Source of the DNA: Hexactinellida sp. DTS-2022
Taxonomy: Eukaryota; Porifera; Hexactinellida
DNA length: 64,000 nt
Reading direction: 5' to 3'
Assembly: GCA_028753945.1 (NCBI GenBank)
Contig: JAPNXP010000001.1
Location: forward strand, 9,476,501 to 9,540,500
In this document: one piece after another, positions 23,486-35,222 of the stretch
How positions within the stretch are numbered: the first letter of the stretch is position 1
Layout of the letters: every line of letters starts with the position of its first letter
The notes under the pieces: model-generated
The model's input: the letters and a program-made list of their open reading frames with translations, nothing else
Told to the model about the DNA's origin: nothing
The model's database searches: none
Program-made: the position numbers and the translations under genes

Positions 23486-24650
23486 GCGCGCTTCGCTTGC
23501 TAGGTCGCTTCGCGGCAGAACCCAACCACACACCAACCGCGAAGCGGTTGGTGTGTGGTTTATATACTTCTAACAATGATTAAAAAGCCTAAATAGGCGT
23601 AAATAGTCAAATTTAACAATGTGAAATTTTAGTGATTACGTCATCATGCAATAATGAGTAAGTATATTGGCAATCTGGTGTGGCCAACCTGTCCGCATCA
23701 TTAATGTCCATGTTCTATTAAAGTTTCAGATTTTTATCTCTTAGAGGGCGCGAATTATGTAAATTTTCAGGGTTCTCGAAATGTGACAGATTCAATGACG
23801 TAATAACTTGTCGAGGTGTGAGAAATTTTGAGTGGAAACCTCAATTTGTTGTCGGGTGCCAAAAGTTACCCCTATATGCCAAAAATCACATTTGGAAACC
23901 GGAAACCTAATGCTTTTTCAATTTATAAATTGGAGCCTCTCAGCCTCTAGTTTTTTTTCAACACTGCGAGTTTCCCGTCCGGGTATTCTAGAAGTCCGTG
24001 ATACTATTAAAACATAAACCTATATATATGTACAGGGGCGGCGGAAGCGGTCAGGCCATGGCCTGACCACTTTTATCAAGTGGCAAGGCCAATAGCCTGA
24101 ACAGTCTTACGTCACTAGTTAGGCCGGTAAAGCCATGGCCTGACCACTTCATAACTGCCCCTGAATATACGTGTATATATTTGTTTGTATGTTCGAATTG
24201 AATGAAGAAAGTGGACGGTTTCCAAATGTGATTTTTGGCATATGGGAGTAACTTTTGGCACCCGCCAACAAGTTGAGGTTTCCAATCAAAAATTTTCGCA
24301 CCTCGACAAGTTATGACGTCATTGTCACATTTCGGGAACCCTGAAAATTCACTTAATGGCACATAAATCGCTCCCTCTAGCTCTAAGAGATAAAAATCGT
24401 AAAATTTAATAGAATATGCACATTAGTGATCACGGACACGTTAATCACACCAGATTTCCAATATGATAACTCATTATCGCGTGATGACGTAAGCACTAAA
24501 TTTTTACATTGTTAAATTTGCCTATTTAGGCCTATTTAAGCTTTATAATCAATGCTAGAAGTATATAAACCACACACAAACCGCGAAGCGGTTGGTGTGC
24601 GGTTGTGATCTGCCGCGAAGCGACCCAGCAAGCGAATCGCGCTAGTAAAT
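23486..24650. mobile_element. Large foldback: ~430-bp inverted arms with GAA-triloop hairpin ends
   Basis: The left arm (about 23486-23910) and the right arm (about 24215-24650) are inverted copies with many small differences. Shared phrases include AGCGCG..TTCGCTTGCT, TCGCTTCGCGGCAGA, TTTAACAATGT, TAACTTGTCGAGGTG and AAAAATCACATTTGGAAACC. Each outer end carries a hairpin: 23524-23560 has a perfect 17-bp stem closing a GAA loop, and 24568-24604 is its mismatched partner. The centre carries another MITE at 24033-24163. No coding function seen. Confidence 0.75.
24033..24163. mobile_element. 131-bp hAT-like MITE nested in the foldback
   Basis: Ends CAGGGGCGGCGG and AACTGCCCCTG. The subterminal GGTCAGGCCATGGCCTGACC palindrome is repeated near the right end as GCCATGGCCTGACCAC. 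Flanking duplication is not clear. Confidence 0.6.
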
Positions 24651-25756
24651 ATTAATTTATAATTAATTTGGCTACCATTTTTGTATTCCGCATACTGGAT
24701 AACCCCGATAAACAAATTGGAAGCATCTCTATATGTTAAAATAAAATACAAACTAAATTTATCATAATTAAATGCGTCAGTATATTAATAATTGCAAGAT
24801 TTTGCAGTTGGAAATATACTCACATAATTTGTCGTTGTTATGGTTTATATTCTTAATTTTCAATTAGGAAATAGAAGCCTTCTCGATCTCACAAGTTGAA
24901 ACAATAGAATTAGATTTAAACAGGTGTAAAATGTGTCCAAAGAAATTTAATCAAAAATCGTTACTCCAGGTGAACATCTGTAATCCATGAGACACCTGTC
25001 CTGAAAAATTTAGTTCTTAGTTTACCCGATTGAGCAGAGAAACATATTAACCGGATCTAATAAGCGCAGTATACTGTAGTCATATATATTATATGATATT
25101 TATACCAAGGAATTATCCAAGAGCGCGAGATTTTTAGAAAATTTGGAATCCTCTCATATACCGTAACATTAATTTGTGAATTGTGTATTGAAAATTGGAT
25201 CAGACCAAGATTAGGAGCGTATTTACAAATGACTGTATAATACACTAATTTAGACCCATGACGATATACCATGTGCAAAACGCGGGTCCTTAATTATAGT
25301 GATGTAGGGTCGAGAATCGAAGAGCCTTAAAAAGCTTACCTCTATAAATAAGTGCCTGGAAAGAAAATCCTAGATGAACCACTGAACATATAGTAGGTAC
25401 AAACAAGTTAAGAACTACAGCATATTAGTATAGTTGCTAACTTGCTATATATATTGTTGCAAAGCAGAATAGATACCTTTTTTATCTAATAGAATAATTA
25501 TTAAACAGTGTAAATTCATGAAGTAACGTATACTAAATGGTCTGGAGTGAATACATTTAATTAGTTATTTAATTTAATTTTAATGCGCTCGTGTAGTGTA
25601 TCTATTATCTAACGCGCATGTGTAGTTGTGCTTTAATATATGGAAGCTAATGCAAGAGATATAAATAATGCGCCTGAAAGATCAAAGAGCAAATTATTAT
25701 TAACAAAGAGCACGAGGTTGTAAAATCGTCTCAAAAGTTAAATATTAAAAGAAAGT
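24651..25756. other. Gene-free stretch between the MATE and ABCC loci
   Basis: No supported gene. The part at 24885-25005 is the inverted relative of the ribozyme-associated repeat. The end near 25756 should hold the 3' UTR of the minus-strand ABCC gene. Confidence 0.5.
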
Positions 25757-28700
25757 TCAAATAACAAAAGCCTTCTCTGCTACATCTCTCAAGTGAGATT
25801 GGGTGTCAGGTTCTAACTGAGACACTAATTTACTGAGACTGCTATTCTCATCACGCAGCATCAAGTGCGGAACATCAGCAGCTACGATCCTCCCCTTATC
25901 GAGAACAACAATTCTATCCGAGTCAATTATTGTTTCAATCCTGTGTGCTATTGTAAGTACGGAGCAGTTTGAGAAGTGAGACCGTATTGCCTGCTGCACC
26001 AGAGCGTCTGTGTGCATGTCGACATTAGCAGTGGCTTCATCTATCAGGATTATCTTGTTGTTCCTGAGTATGGCTCTAGCCAGGCACAAGAGCTGGCGCT
26101 CTCCCGTGGAGAAGTTCAATCCGTCTTCCTCCACACGAGCCATCAGCTGGTCAGGGAGAGATTCCACCATTCTCTTCAGATGTGCCTTCTCCAGTGCACT
26201 CCACAGCTCAGCGGCACTGAACTCATCGAAAGGATCCAAGTTGTACCGGAGGGTGCCTGAGAACAGAAATGGGTCCTGTGGGATTACAGACAGTCTTTTT
26301 CGATGTTCATACAGATTCAAACTTGATATGTCACGACCTTCGATATAGATACTCCCGCTGCTGATAGGATTAATGCGGAGCAATGAGTTCAGGAGAGAAG
26401 TCTTACCAGCGCCAGTCCTACCAACAATACCTATCTTCTCACCAGAGGACACTAGTAGAGAGACATCCGAGAGGGAGTAAGGAAGATCCTCTGAGTATCT
26501 GAAATGTACATTCTTAAACTCAATAACACCGCTATCTCCACTACTCACGGAAGGATCTGGTTGGACATTTTTGATAGATACCAGTTCTTGTGGCAGTCTA
26601 CAGTAGTTGAGAATTCTATCTACAGATACCATTAACACCTCCACCTCTCCACTCTGTCTAATCATGTACTGGAAAGTAACAGCTAGAGAAAGGAGCAATG
26701 GGATAGAGAAGCCTACCAACTCATCTGTTAAGAAGATACAGCGGGTAAAGAACGAATAAAACACTCCAAACACAACTACAAGAGAAGTCATTAGATCAAG
26801 TCGAATACCAAACCACCTGTGACAGCAGGTATAGTAGTACCAGTTACAAGAGTGTCGGTCCTGCAACAGGTGTAGATCCTGTGTTACTCGCTTCTCAATG
26901 CCGAGAGCACGTATGGTGGAGAGACCTTGTAGCGTGAGAGAAATGTGGGAGTAGAGGGGACTGCGAGCAACACTTTCCAGCTGTTTCACCTGTGTAGACG
27001 TCCTAAGGTAGTAATACCTCAGAGCTAGCATAGATACGAGCAGGACGAAGAATGGGATTATCAAATAGTACTGCACCACACAGGTAGCAATAATAATGGT
27101 AAAGTTGAAGGAAAAATGTTGCCAGAAGTCATAGAATGCCATAGGCAGCTGCTCATCAAGAAATCCGATGTCTTTGGCGAACCGATTTAGAATCCTACCA
27201 CTGGGATTTGTATCAAAGAAGTGCATAGGAGTGTATATCAGTCTCCGTAGCATCCTATTGTGCAGTCTCCTGCCTGCCTGGAGCACAATATAGTAGAAGT
27301 TAAACCCACGGAGAAACAGAAATACAGATCCAGAGAACGTAATTACCGCTAACAACATAAGAGCCCCTGGACTGCAAAAGTTGTAATACTTGGGAGATAG
27401 AGATGTGCCATTGGTCATTCCAATTGAGTCATTGGTTACTAATTGCGAGCATTCAGCCATAGACTGCATCCACCAGTAAGCTAGGATTATGCCTCCATTT
27501 CCCAAGACGGTTAGGAGTAGCATAACAAGTGTAGCCATGAAACCTCCTGTCCAGAAGTAACGCAGGTAAGTAACTAGGCCGATAGCATTGGGACGATAGT
27601 CTTCTGAAGTCATTGCAGAGGATAGCGGCTGAACAGCTGTAGAGTCTTCGTTAGTTTCATCAAGGCTGGTTAGGAAAGAATCTTTCTCAAGTTTTGACCA
27701 GCTGACCGACTTTGTAACTCTGACTGATAAGTCTTTGGTTTCTGTAGTAACTTTCTTCTCCTTTTTCTTCTGGAGACTATGAAGAAATTTTTCAGAGAAC
27801 TCATCCTCTGCGACAATATTTTCAAATGTTCCACTGGAAACAATTGTACCTTCATTCATCATGACAATAAGATCAGATTGCGAAACGTAGTTGATCTGGT
27901 GAGTCACCATCAGGATCAGTTTTTGTTTGAGAAAGCCCCTCAAACAGTTCTCAAATATTTCTCTACCCACTCTCACGTCTACAGCACTGAGAGGATCGTC
28001 AAACAAATAAATATCAGCTTCATGGTAGACAGCCCGTGCTAGAGAAATTCTAGCTTTCTGTCCCCCACTCAACGTCACACCTCTCTCTCCTACCATCGTC
28101 ATGTCACCTTCTTCATAGCAGTCAATGTCCTCCTTCAGACTACAAGCCAGTACCACTTTCTGGTAGCGGGCTGGCTCCAGTGTCTTTCCGAATAGGATAT
28201 TATCTCTGATGGTGCCGGAGAATATCCATGGAACCTGAGCAGCGTATGAAAGGACTCCAGTGATGGATATACGACCAGATAGTCCAGGCAGCTCATTGGT
28301 TATACTCAAAAGAAGGCTGGACTTCCCAGCGCCGATAGGACCAGCAACAGCTACCAACTGAGGACGATCCAATCTTAGGCTGATACACTTCAGAACTAAA
28401 TTATCAAAATGTTCATTCTCGGTTCCTTTCCATGAAGCACAGAAATTAACAAACTCAACAGACGGATTTGAATCTTCAGATGAAGGCTTCTGAACTAAAC
28501 AGTTTTCTATGTTCTCAGGTAGCAGCAACACACGCTGTATTCTTCTCAGAGCAATAACACACTCCCTGAATCCAAATATAGCGTGGCCTAAGAATAACAC
28601 ATTTATTAAACGTAAAGCATTGAATATGAGAAATGCCAGAGCCAGATTGGGCGGAGAGATTCTGTGTCCCACGGCAATGCTGACTGAGAAAACTAAGAAT

Positions 28701-29674
28701 AAGGCAATGAATATACTCGTGCTGAATAGTGAATATGTTGTACTCTGTATTATTCCAGACAAACTGGCATAGAATACCTCATTTCTTCGAATCTTACTGA
28801 TGTACCTGACGAATGGTTCTTCCCAAACATAAAATTTAATCACATGCATTCCTCTGATAATCTGATCCATCAGTCGAATGCGCTTATCCGCCGTAGTTGA
28901 AAGTTTGTATCTGAAGTGTCCGAATAGGAATCCTAATACAATCTGTAATGGAGTGTGTAGCATAATGTAAACAATCCCTACTAGTCCTATCGGTCCTACG
29001 TATACCAGAATGATAATTGTGGATAATATTAAAACAATGGGTGCCAACCAGAACGCGTTACAATAGCGAACTCCAACATCAAACTTGAATACATCGTTAG
29101 AAGTGAGGTTTATAATGTGTCCTATGGTGACTTTGTGAAGTACGGACTGTTGTATGCGCAGTATCTTTTTGTATAACGCCACGACACATATGGCTCGCAT
29201 TTGGATGCCTAGGCAGTATACAAAGTAGAAAGCCAAGCTATGAATAATCGTCAAGCTGACTGTGATAATTGAAAGAGCAAACGCATACCCCAGGGATGGA
29301 CCAAGGCTGCTAACAGTCACATTGCTATTGTCTCCTGTACAGAGAGATGAGATATGATACACCAATATAGCTTGCACCAAAAATAATATCATTTCAATGA
29401 AGAAGAAAAGGCCTCCAATAATAGACAAAGAATACAGAGCTTTAGCAAGAGGGATTTTAATATCCGGCGTACCACTCTTCTTCAACTCACCCTGCCAATA
29501 CTTCTCAAATCTCTCATAGAGTTCCTTGGAGCATTGTTCCTTTGGACAGGGATGCAGATCACTCTGTGTTAAAGTATTTCCAAAACCTTTGTAAAAGAAT
29601 TTCTCTAGCCAGAAGAAGAAAGTTTGAGAAAATAAGTTTCCCCTGTAATCTATCTGTTTCGGCAAGATATTCAT
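25757..29674 (-). CDS. ABC transporter, ABCC/MRP4-type 'short' MRP, intronless
   Basis: A full ABC exporter of 1305 residues in one exon, starting at ATG 29674. There is no extra N-terminal TMD0, as in ABCC4-type MRPs, which export organic anions and cyclic nucleotides at the plasma membrane. Order: TMD1 about 80-370, NBD1 with Walker A GPIGAGKSSLL (about 445), signature LSGGQKARISLARA and Walker B IYLFDDPLSAVD, then a charged linker with a KKKEKK stretch, TMD2 about 700-1000, and NBD2 with Walker A GRTGAGKTSLL (about 1085), degenerate signature FSTGERQLLCLARA, Walker B KIILIDEATANVD and H-loop TIAHR. NBD1 has Asp after Walker B (DDP) where NBD2 has Glu (DEA), the usual ABCC asymmetry. Substrate cannot be read from sequence. 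The lack of introns in a 3.9-kb coding region is unusual for an animal MRP. Confidence 0.93.
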   Translation of the reverse strand: MNILPKQIDYRGNLFSQTFFFWLEKFFYKGFGNTLTQSDLHPCPKEQCSKELYERFEKYWQGELKKSGTPDIKIPLAKALYSLSIIGGLFFFIEMILFLVQAILVYHISSLCTGDNSNVTVSSLGPSLGYAFALSIITVSLTIIHSLAFYFVYCLGIQMRAICVVALYKKILRIQQSVLHKVTIGHIINLTSNDVFKFDVGVRYCNAFWLAPIVLILSTIIILVYVGPIGLVGIVYIMLHTPLQIVLGFLFGHFRYKLSTTADKRIRLMDQIIRGMHVIKFYVWEEPFVRYISKIRRNEVFYASLSGIIQSTTYSLFSTSIFIALFLVFSVSIAVGHRISPPNLALAFLIFNALRLINVLFLGHAIFGFRECVIALRRIQRVLLLPENIENCLVQKPSSEDSNPSVEFVNFCASWKGTENEHFDNLVLKCISLRLDRPQLVAVAGPIGAGKSSLLLSITNELPGLSGRISITGVLSYAAQVPWIFSGTIRDNILFGKTLEPARYQKVVLACSLKEDIDCYEEGDMTMVGERGVTLSGGQKARISLARAVYHEADIYLFDDPLSAVDVRVGREIFENCLRGFLKQKLILMVTHQINYVSQSDLIVMMNEGTIVSSGTFENIVAEDEFSEKFLHSLQKKKEKKVTTETKDLSVRVTKSVSWSKLEKDSFLTSLDETNEDSTAVQPLSSAMTSEDYRPNAIGLVTYLRYFWTGGFMATLVMLLLTVLGNGGIILAYWWMQSMAECSQLVTNDSIGMTNGTSLSPKYYNFCSPGALMLLAVITFSGSVFLFLRGFNFYYIVLQAGRRLHNRMLRRLIYTPMHFFDTNPSGRILNRFAKDIGFLDEQLPMAFYDFWQHFSFNFTIIIATCVVQYYLIIPFFVLLVSMLALRYYYLRTSTQVKQLESVARSPLYSHISLTLQGLSTIRALGIEKRVTQDLHLLQDRHSCNWYYYTCCHRWFGIRLDLMTSLVVVFGVFYSFFTRCIFLTDELVGFSIPLLLSLAVTFQYMIRQSGEVEVLMVSVDRILNYCRLPQELVSIKNVQPDPSVSSGDSGVIEFKNVHFRYSEDLPYSLSDVSLLVSSGEKIGIVGRTGAGKTSLLNSLLRINPISSGSIYIEGRDISSLNLYEHRKRLSVIPQDPFLFSGTLRYNLDPFDEFSAAELWSALEKAHLKRMVESLPDQLMARVEEDGLNFSTGERQLLCLARAILRNNKIILIDEATANVDMHTDALVQQAIRSHFSNCSVLTIAHRIETIIDSDRIVVLDKGRIVAADVPHLMLRDENSSLSKLVSQLEPDTQSHLRDVAEKAFVI

Positions 29675-30101
29675 TACATCAGAGCACGTATCTATCTCAC
29701 TAAAGTAAATAAATTTTGTAAAAGTTACCTACTACCGTACTACGTACAAAGGATAATTTCCAAAATGCGCCATCATCTTGTGAAGTCGCTTGTCCACATT
29801 TCGGCTATTTTCTTCACCAAACCGTAATTAATGATTATAGTTAGTTATTGTTCACTCCAGCAATGGTCTGTTAACAATGCATGAATTATTATTCAGTTTC
29901 CAAATAGGTACTATGAATCCTTGATTATCCGACCACGTTGGGACTAGTGAAACATGTTGGGATAATTTAAGGCTGAACAAACTTATGAGATGCCATTTTG
30001 GCCAGCCTGGTGATTTCATAAAATCGTAGTTCAGATATTCGAGGCTACTTTCTAGCTCTACAACACAACTTGTCATATCCGAAAATGCGTTAATACTAAA
30101 G

Positions 30102-30568
30102 CAGAGTTGCACGCGGGCAGAAATTTCTAACCGCGGCCCGGCCCTCGGCTCGCAATATTAAGTAAACCCGGCCCGCTGCCCGCGACTGAATTATTCGGGC
30201 CGCAAAAAGCCCGCATGTATATTTTTGGCCCGCAAGAGGCCCGCAGCTTGTTTGTTGCAGCTTGCAGCTTGTATATAAATTTCAATATGTTTGTTATTAA
30301 TTTCAGGTCAAGGCAATAATTAGGGAATCCTTGTGTGAAACCGCGTTTGTGAAAACAGATGAATAAGGGAAAAATTAGTCTTCTTACTTTTATGTATTCC
30401 CAATTGGTAACTCGTGACAATTCATCAAAACAGTAATGCGGAATATAATGGGAATGTTTCCCGGCCGGCCCGCACGGCCCGCGTGCCGATGTGAAAAGTC
30501 GGCCCGCAACCGCAAGGCTTCGGGCTGGGCGCGGGCTTACAAGCCGGGCCGGCCCGCGTGAAACTCTG
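30102..30568. mobile_element. 467-bp hAT-like element, GC-rich ends
   Basis: Ends CAGAGTTGCACGCGGGC and GCCCGCGTGAAACTCTG. Flanks TACTAAAG (30094-30101) and TCATAAAG (30569-30576) agree at 6 of 8 positions. Subterminal regions are rich in CGGCCCG/CGGGCC blocks. No intact transposase. Confidence 0.75.
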
Positions 30569-31146
30569 TCATAAAGTATTCATACATTAAAAATGGTCAT
30601 TCGTTGCAGGTCAATAGGTATTGTACTATACATTACTATCCGTCCTGGAAGTGTTCGCTCTTCACAAGGGTCGTACAATGTCAATACAGGTACACGTACC
30701 ACTGCACTGCACATACAGTGGCGTTTGCGTTAAAGCAGAGCTCCCAACTCTCCAGCTTTTCGATTTTATCTCCGCCGCCCTTTTCAAAACTCCCGCTTTT
30801 TGAAAAGTGTATATAGGCAATAGGCATTATCCGACAGGGTTGTTATTAGAGGTCGCGGCCTTTAACTATCTGAATTGGCATCATTGTTTCAAAATTTCCG
30901 AGTTTAAAAAAAAAAATTTAATCTCTCATAAACTTGTCTTTTGTACTATTTCAAGAGAAATTCGTAATTGTTTAAGTAATTTATAGTATCTCAATTTATA
31001 CAACTATTGATATCTCATTGGGATAGATAGGATGCTTGCTTCGGACTAAAATAACTTTATAATAGAGCAATTGCTATTGCCGCACCACTGTATTTATATT
31101 TCACCACTGTTTATTTACAAATTTGTTCCTTGAATACTAGCATTTC

Positions 31147-32674
31147 ATGTTTCTATCTATCCTATCGATTCCTATTTTCCTGCTACTGGTACACGGAATT
31201 TGCGCAGAATTAACTTGTTCAATTGGTACTTCCTCTTCCTGTATAATCAGTGCATCTAACGAAACCAGGATAAGCTACCTGATAGAGAAGTGTTCTACTG
31301 AATTAGCAGAGACTGGAAGAACTTATATTATTAGATTTATTGTGTATTTGACGGAGAATAATGAAACTGTCACACTGGATATAGCTGGAGGTATAACCAC
31401 ATTCATTTTGTATGTTTATCATACATATGATACAATCTCGATTTATGATACAATCTCGATTGAATTCAACAAGATTCAAATGGACATCCGAACTCTAAAT
31501 TTAGTTGCAATCAGTCAGGCTGTTATATATTGTCCTTATGATTTCTTTAATTATTTTCCAAGCGTTACATACTTCTATGTAGAGAATGTTGTATTCGATC
31601 GCTTTCCATCCTTAAACTCTACAAGTTTAACAGTATTGCGTCTTTACTACCTTACACTACCTAATGTCGTAACCATTCTTCCGTCAATGCTTATTCTACC
31701 TAATTTGTTTTCGTTAATATTATATCAATCAGAAAACGCACAGTGGTATAATGTATTTCCCAGCAGTTTCGAGAATACTCATATTGGGAATTTGCAACTG
31801 AGTGGAATACAACACCTCTATAGCTACCAGTTTGCTAACTTGACACATTTGAGAATATTGTATTTGTCCAAATTTTTCACTAATTTCACTTTTGAAGATA
31901 ACGCACTAACTGGATTAGATGAATTGACAGATTTATATACTCTGTACTTGCAAACAAATTTAGATTTGGTTTCCAAAGAGGCCTTCCCTAGTCTAACACT
32001 ATTCGATTTACGCCATTCTTATATAACTACACTCGAACAAACATTTTTTGAAAGGCAGAAAGAATTAGTAACAATATGGTGATGATACTCCATTCCATTG
32101 TAACTGTGAGATGGCATGGGTCAGTCACGTTGCTAACAATTTGGTTTGGATAGTTACTGGCATGTGTGAAACCCCTTTTAGTTTGAATGGGAACTCCATT
32201 AGTGATAGTTCAAATTATGTCAACTGTTCAATCCAGTCTTATCATTGCTTCAATGATACTTTCATTTGTCCTCCTGAGAGCATCTGTGTTAACACAGCAG
32301 ACAGTGCTTACTGTGAATGCGATGGATACACACTAAATGAAACCAACAACTTATGTGTGGATACAAACGAGTGCACTGGTACCAACAATTGCGAACATAT
32401 CTGTACTAACAGCATCGGTTCCTATGTATGTTCCTGTTTATCTGGATTCACCCTTAACCCCCCTCACTCATGTGAAGATATAAACGAGTGCTCTGGTACC
32501 AATAACTGTGAACATAATTGTATTAATACAGCTGGTTCCTATTCATGTTCCTGTTTATCTGGATTCACTCTGCAACCCGATCTACTCACCTGTATCTCGT
32601 CCGGAGTAAGTTCACTTACTTCTTCAATATCTTTCTGTATAACCTCTCTCTTGCTTATTTCACTCCTCCTATAG
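31147..32674 (+). CDS. Secreted/GPI-type LRR-EGF protein with one internal frameshift
   Basis: A signal peptide (MFLSILSIPIFLLLVHG) starts at ATG 31147. It is followed by about 290 residues of irregular leucine-rich repeats (LRILYLSKF, LYTLYLQTN, LTLFDLRHS) with several N-glycosylation motifs. The first frame ends at 32082. The next frame starts in register one base off, at about 32072, with GDDTPFHCNCEMAWVS, which is the expected LRR C-terminal cap (CxC..W) and should follow directly. Three EGF-like modules then follow: CFNDTFICPPESIC.., DTNECTGTNNCEH.., DINECSGTNNCEHNC... The last two are calcium-binding type and nearly duplicate. The C-terminus is a hydrophobic tail (SFCITSLLLISLLL) typical of a GPI signal. 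Such proteins are cell-surface adhesion or recognition proteins; the ligand is unknown. The single frame break may be a real mutation, an assembly indel or recoding. The named family is not recognised. Confidence 0.75.
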
Positions 32675-33724
32675 TACACTCCCAACTTCTCTATTTATCA
32701 CTATTTACTTATTTCGAATTTAATTGTTCTCCTTCATTTTTCACTTTTCTCATCCCCATGTGTCTTTTACAGAAATATTTACTTATTTATTCTTTTCCAA
32801 ACTTGTTTTTGTTTCGGCACTTTTATACTTCGTTTTTACGCAAATATTTTTTAAAAATTGGATTATTAATGTTTCCTCTTAATAAAGTGTTAACAAGGGT
32901 GGGGTTGGTTAGCCGATCTGGCTACGGTTACAATTCGATTTATCGCCACGGTTAACCGGTTAACCGCCCATCCTACTTAATACAATAAATCCTTTATAAA
33001 AATTTGATTATACTACAGAATAAGACTCAGCTGTATAAAGTATAACCGCATAAGTACGTATATTAATTAAGTGTGCGCTATAGATTTTGCCTATCTGAGA
33101 TCGTGATTTAATTGGTCGAGAGGATTCATTCATCCAACAGTTATTGTGTTCCCTCTGTCTACCCAAAGTACCCATACATTTCTAACATTCCATTGTGTCT
33201 ATTTGATTATTACCAATCAATTCAATAACTTCTCCACATCCCAAAAGTCAGGGGTCCACAGAGTTGTACAGTTCCTTAGTGATATTTAATTAATTTTCTA
33301 TTTGGAGTTGGTATATTATTATACACGGACATGCGTTAATATCTAGAAATATCTAGTGTACATATTAACAAGGTTCTACTGTATACAGTCAAGTTTGCTT
33401 AAAATGAACTTTTTATTAAGAACAAGCCCTATGGTCTCAATTTAAAAACTTACATAGGGTTTGTATTAAGTGGAGTTCGCTTATTGTGCTTTTCTCTATT
33501 ATAGACACAATTTTTGGTCCTTGAATGTTCATAATATAATAACCTGATTGTACAAGTAATTCCCAAATTATTCATCAAATATTCTCAGATATTAGTGCCT
33601 AATACAATCTTTCCATAACAACGCTTATGGTATATTGCTATCCCTATAGAGCAGCGTGATAACATGCCATACACGAATGACTACAATGTCCCGTCTACAA
33701 AACATCAGAGAGAAGAGGTGTACT
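32675..33724. other. Gene-free stretch downstream of the LRR-EGF gene
   Basis: No supported gene. A Tigger-like end fragment (ATACAGTCAAGTTTGCTTAA) is seen near 33385 without a clear partner. Confidence 0.45.
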
Positions 33725-34395
33725 CACTAGCGTAGCAATAGGCGGTTCAGGCGGTTCATTGAACCAGGGCCCCCGATGTCTCGGGGGCCCCCAAAGGCAT
33801 ACCTGCCAACCTATTTGTGTAATATCCCTGTACAGGGCTCCAATTTTCCACTGTACATTGGCCAAAATCCCTATACACCTCCCAAAATTTTTCTCGCTCG
33901 CTCGTTCGGGGAATTACTATACGTACACTTATACGTATATAAAAATTAGCACTTTGGAAAAGAAAAAGCATTGAATTATATACTGTACAGGGAATCCCTG
34001 TATACAGCTGTACGCTTGAATAAATATATAAACCAACTTGTGCCTTTATGTGGTCAATGCAGAATGCATGGCAGAATATATACTATCATCACTGTAGACA
34101 TTTTAGGCATTATTTGACTCATAATTAGTAAATTAAAAATCCCTGTACGCCTGTACAGAACATCCAAAATGGTTCAAATCCCTGTACGGTTGGCAAGTAT
34201 GCAAATTTTCCAAAGTTCTCCATATGCAGATATAATTCAATCAACTTCGTCAAAATGCGGGAAATGCCATTTCCGAACCCAAATTTAACGCCGCGAACCT
34301 CCTTAAAATATACTACTCCAATTTGAACTAGTGGGGCCAGGGGCCCCGGCACATACTTTTGAACCGGGGCCCCCGAAACCCTAGCTACGCCACTG
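33725..34395. mobile_element. 671-bp non-autonomous hAT element with perfect TSD
   Basis: Ends CACTAGCGTAGC and GCTACGCCACTG, flanked by identical GGTGTACT at 33717-33724 and 34396-34403. Subterminal blocks of GGGCCCCCG / CGGGGGCCC occur in both orientations. The interior contains repeated phrases around ATCCCTGTACRG. The open frames inside do not match a known transposase. Confidence 0.85.
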
Positions 34396-35033
34396 GGTGT
34401 ACTATCAACAACAGGGCACTCTACTAACTATGTACTCCCAGTTATGATACCAACTGATAAACCGGTTTCTCATTGACCGTGGTGTCGCTATGTTATGCCA
34501 ACTCGACGACTAATCTTATAATAAGTAACCCACCCTACCGTTCCTCTTATTGATTATCTTATAGCTTATCTGTAATAGTACTTAATAGTATAGTAACTCG
34601 ATTTTATCTATGTCTTGTCTGTGAACACATTACTTATTTTCGATCTTATGCTACAGAGTTTAACGTACGTAAATATATTGGGAGATATTGTATGGGGTAA
34701 GGTTGTAATTAATATACAGTCAACATCCGTTAATTCGAACACTCAAGGGAAAAATTCATTTATTTTCTATCTATAGGCGCATAGACAACATTTTAGTTAG
34801 GGGGTTTAATTATGATCAAAGCATAAATCAGTATGAACAAATTGAATTAATAATAACCGATACTATATAGTCATATTTTTGTTGCTTTGTTTTGCTTTCT
34901 ACATAATGAGAGTACTATTATTATTATTAAATGATTTTGAATCTCATATATTTCTGGCATATATCTACGTATCTATCGAATACTGTTTTTTTAAAGTTAT
35001 CATTATCATATTAAAGAATTTTAATTATTTCAA

Positions 35034-35222
35034 TACAGTCGACTCCGCTTAATAGAGTCACCTCGGGACCAGATTATTTTGACACGATTAAGCGGAGAAT
35101 TCTATTAACCGAAAATATTTTAAGCCAAACTGTACTTCCGTCTTATAAATCCTGTAAAATTTTGACCCGATTAAGCAGTGAAATCTATTAACCGTTGGCT
35201 CTATTAAGCTGAGTCGACTGTA
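35034..35222. mobile_element. 189-bp pogo/Tigger-like MITE
   Basis: Ends TACAGTCGACTCCGCTTAAT and CTCTATTAAGCTGAGTCGAC followed by TGTA. The interior has GATTAAGC / GCTTAAT motifs in both orientations. TA lies at both borders, as expected for pogo-type insertion. Confidence 0.75.

Noticed and set aside
34125-34352. tRNA-like B-box (GGTTCAAATCCC) near 34171
   Set aside because: No A-box or acceptor stem at the right distance, and it lies inside a hAT element.
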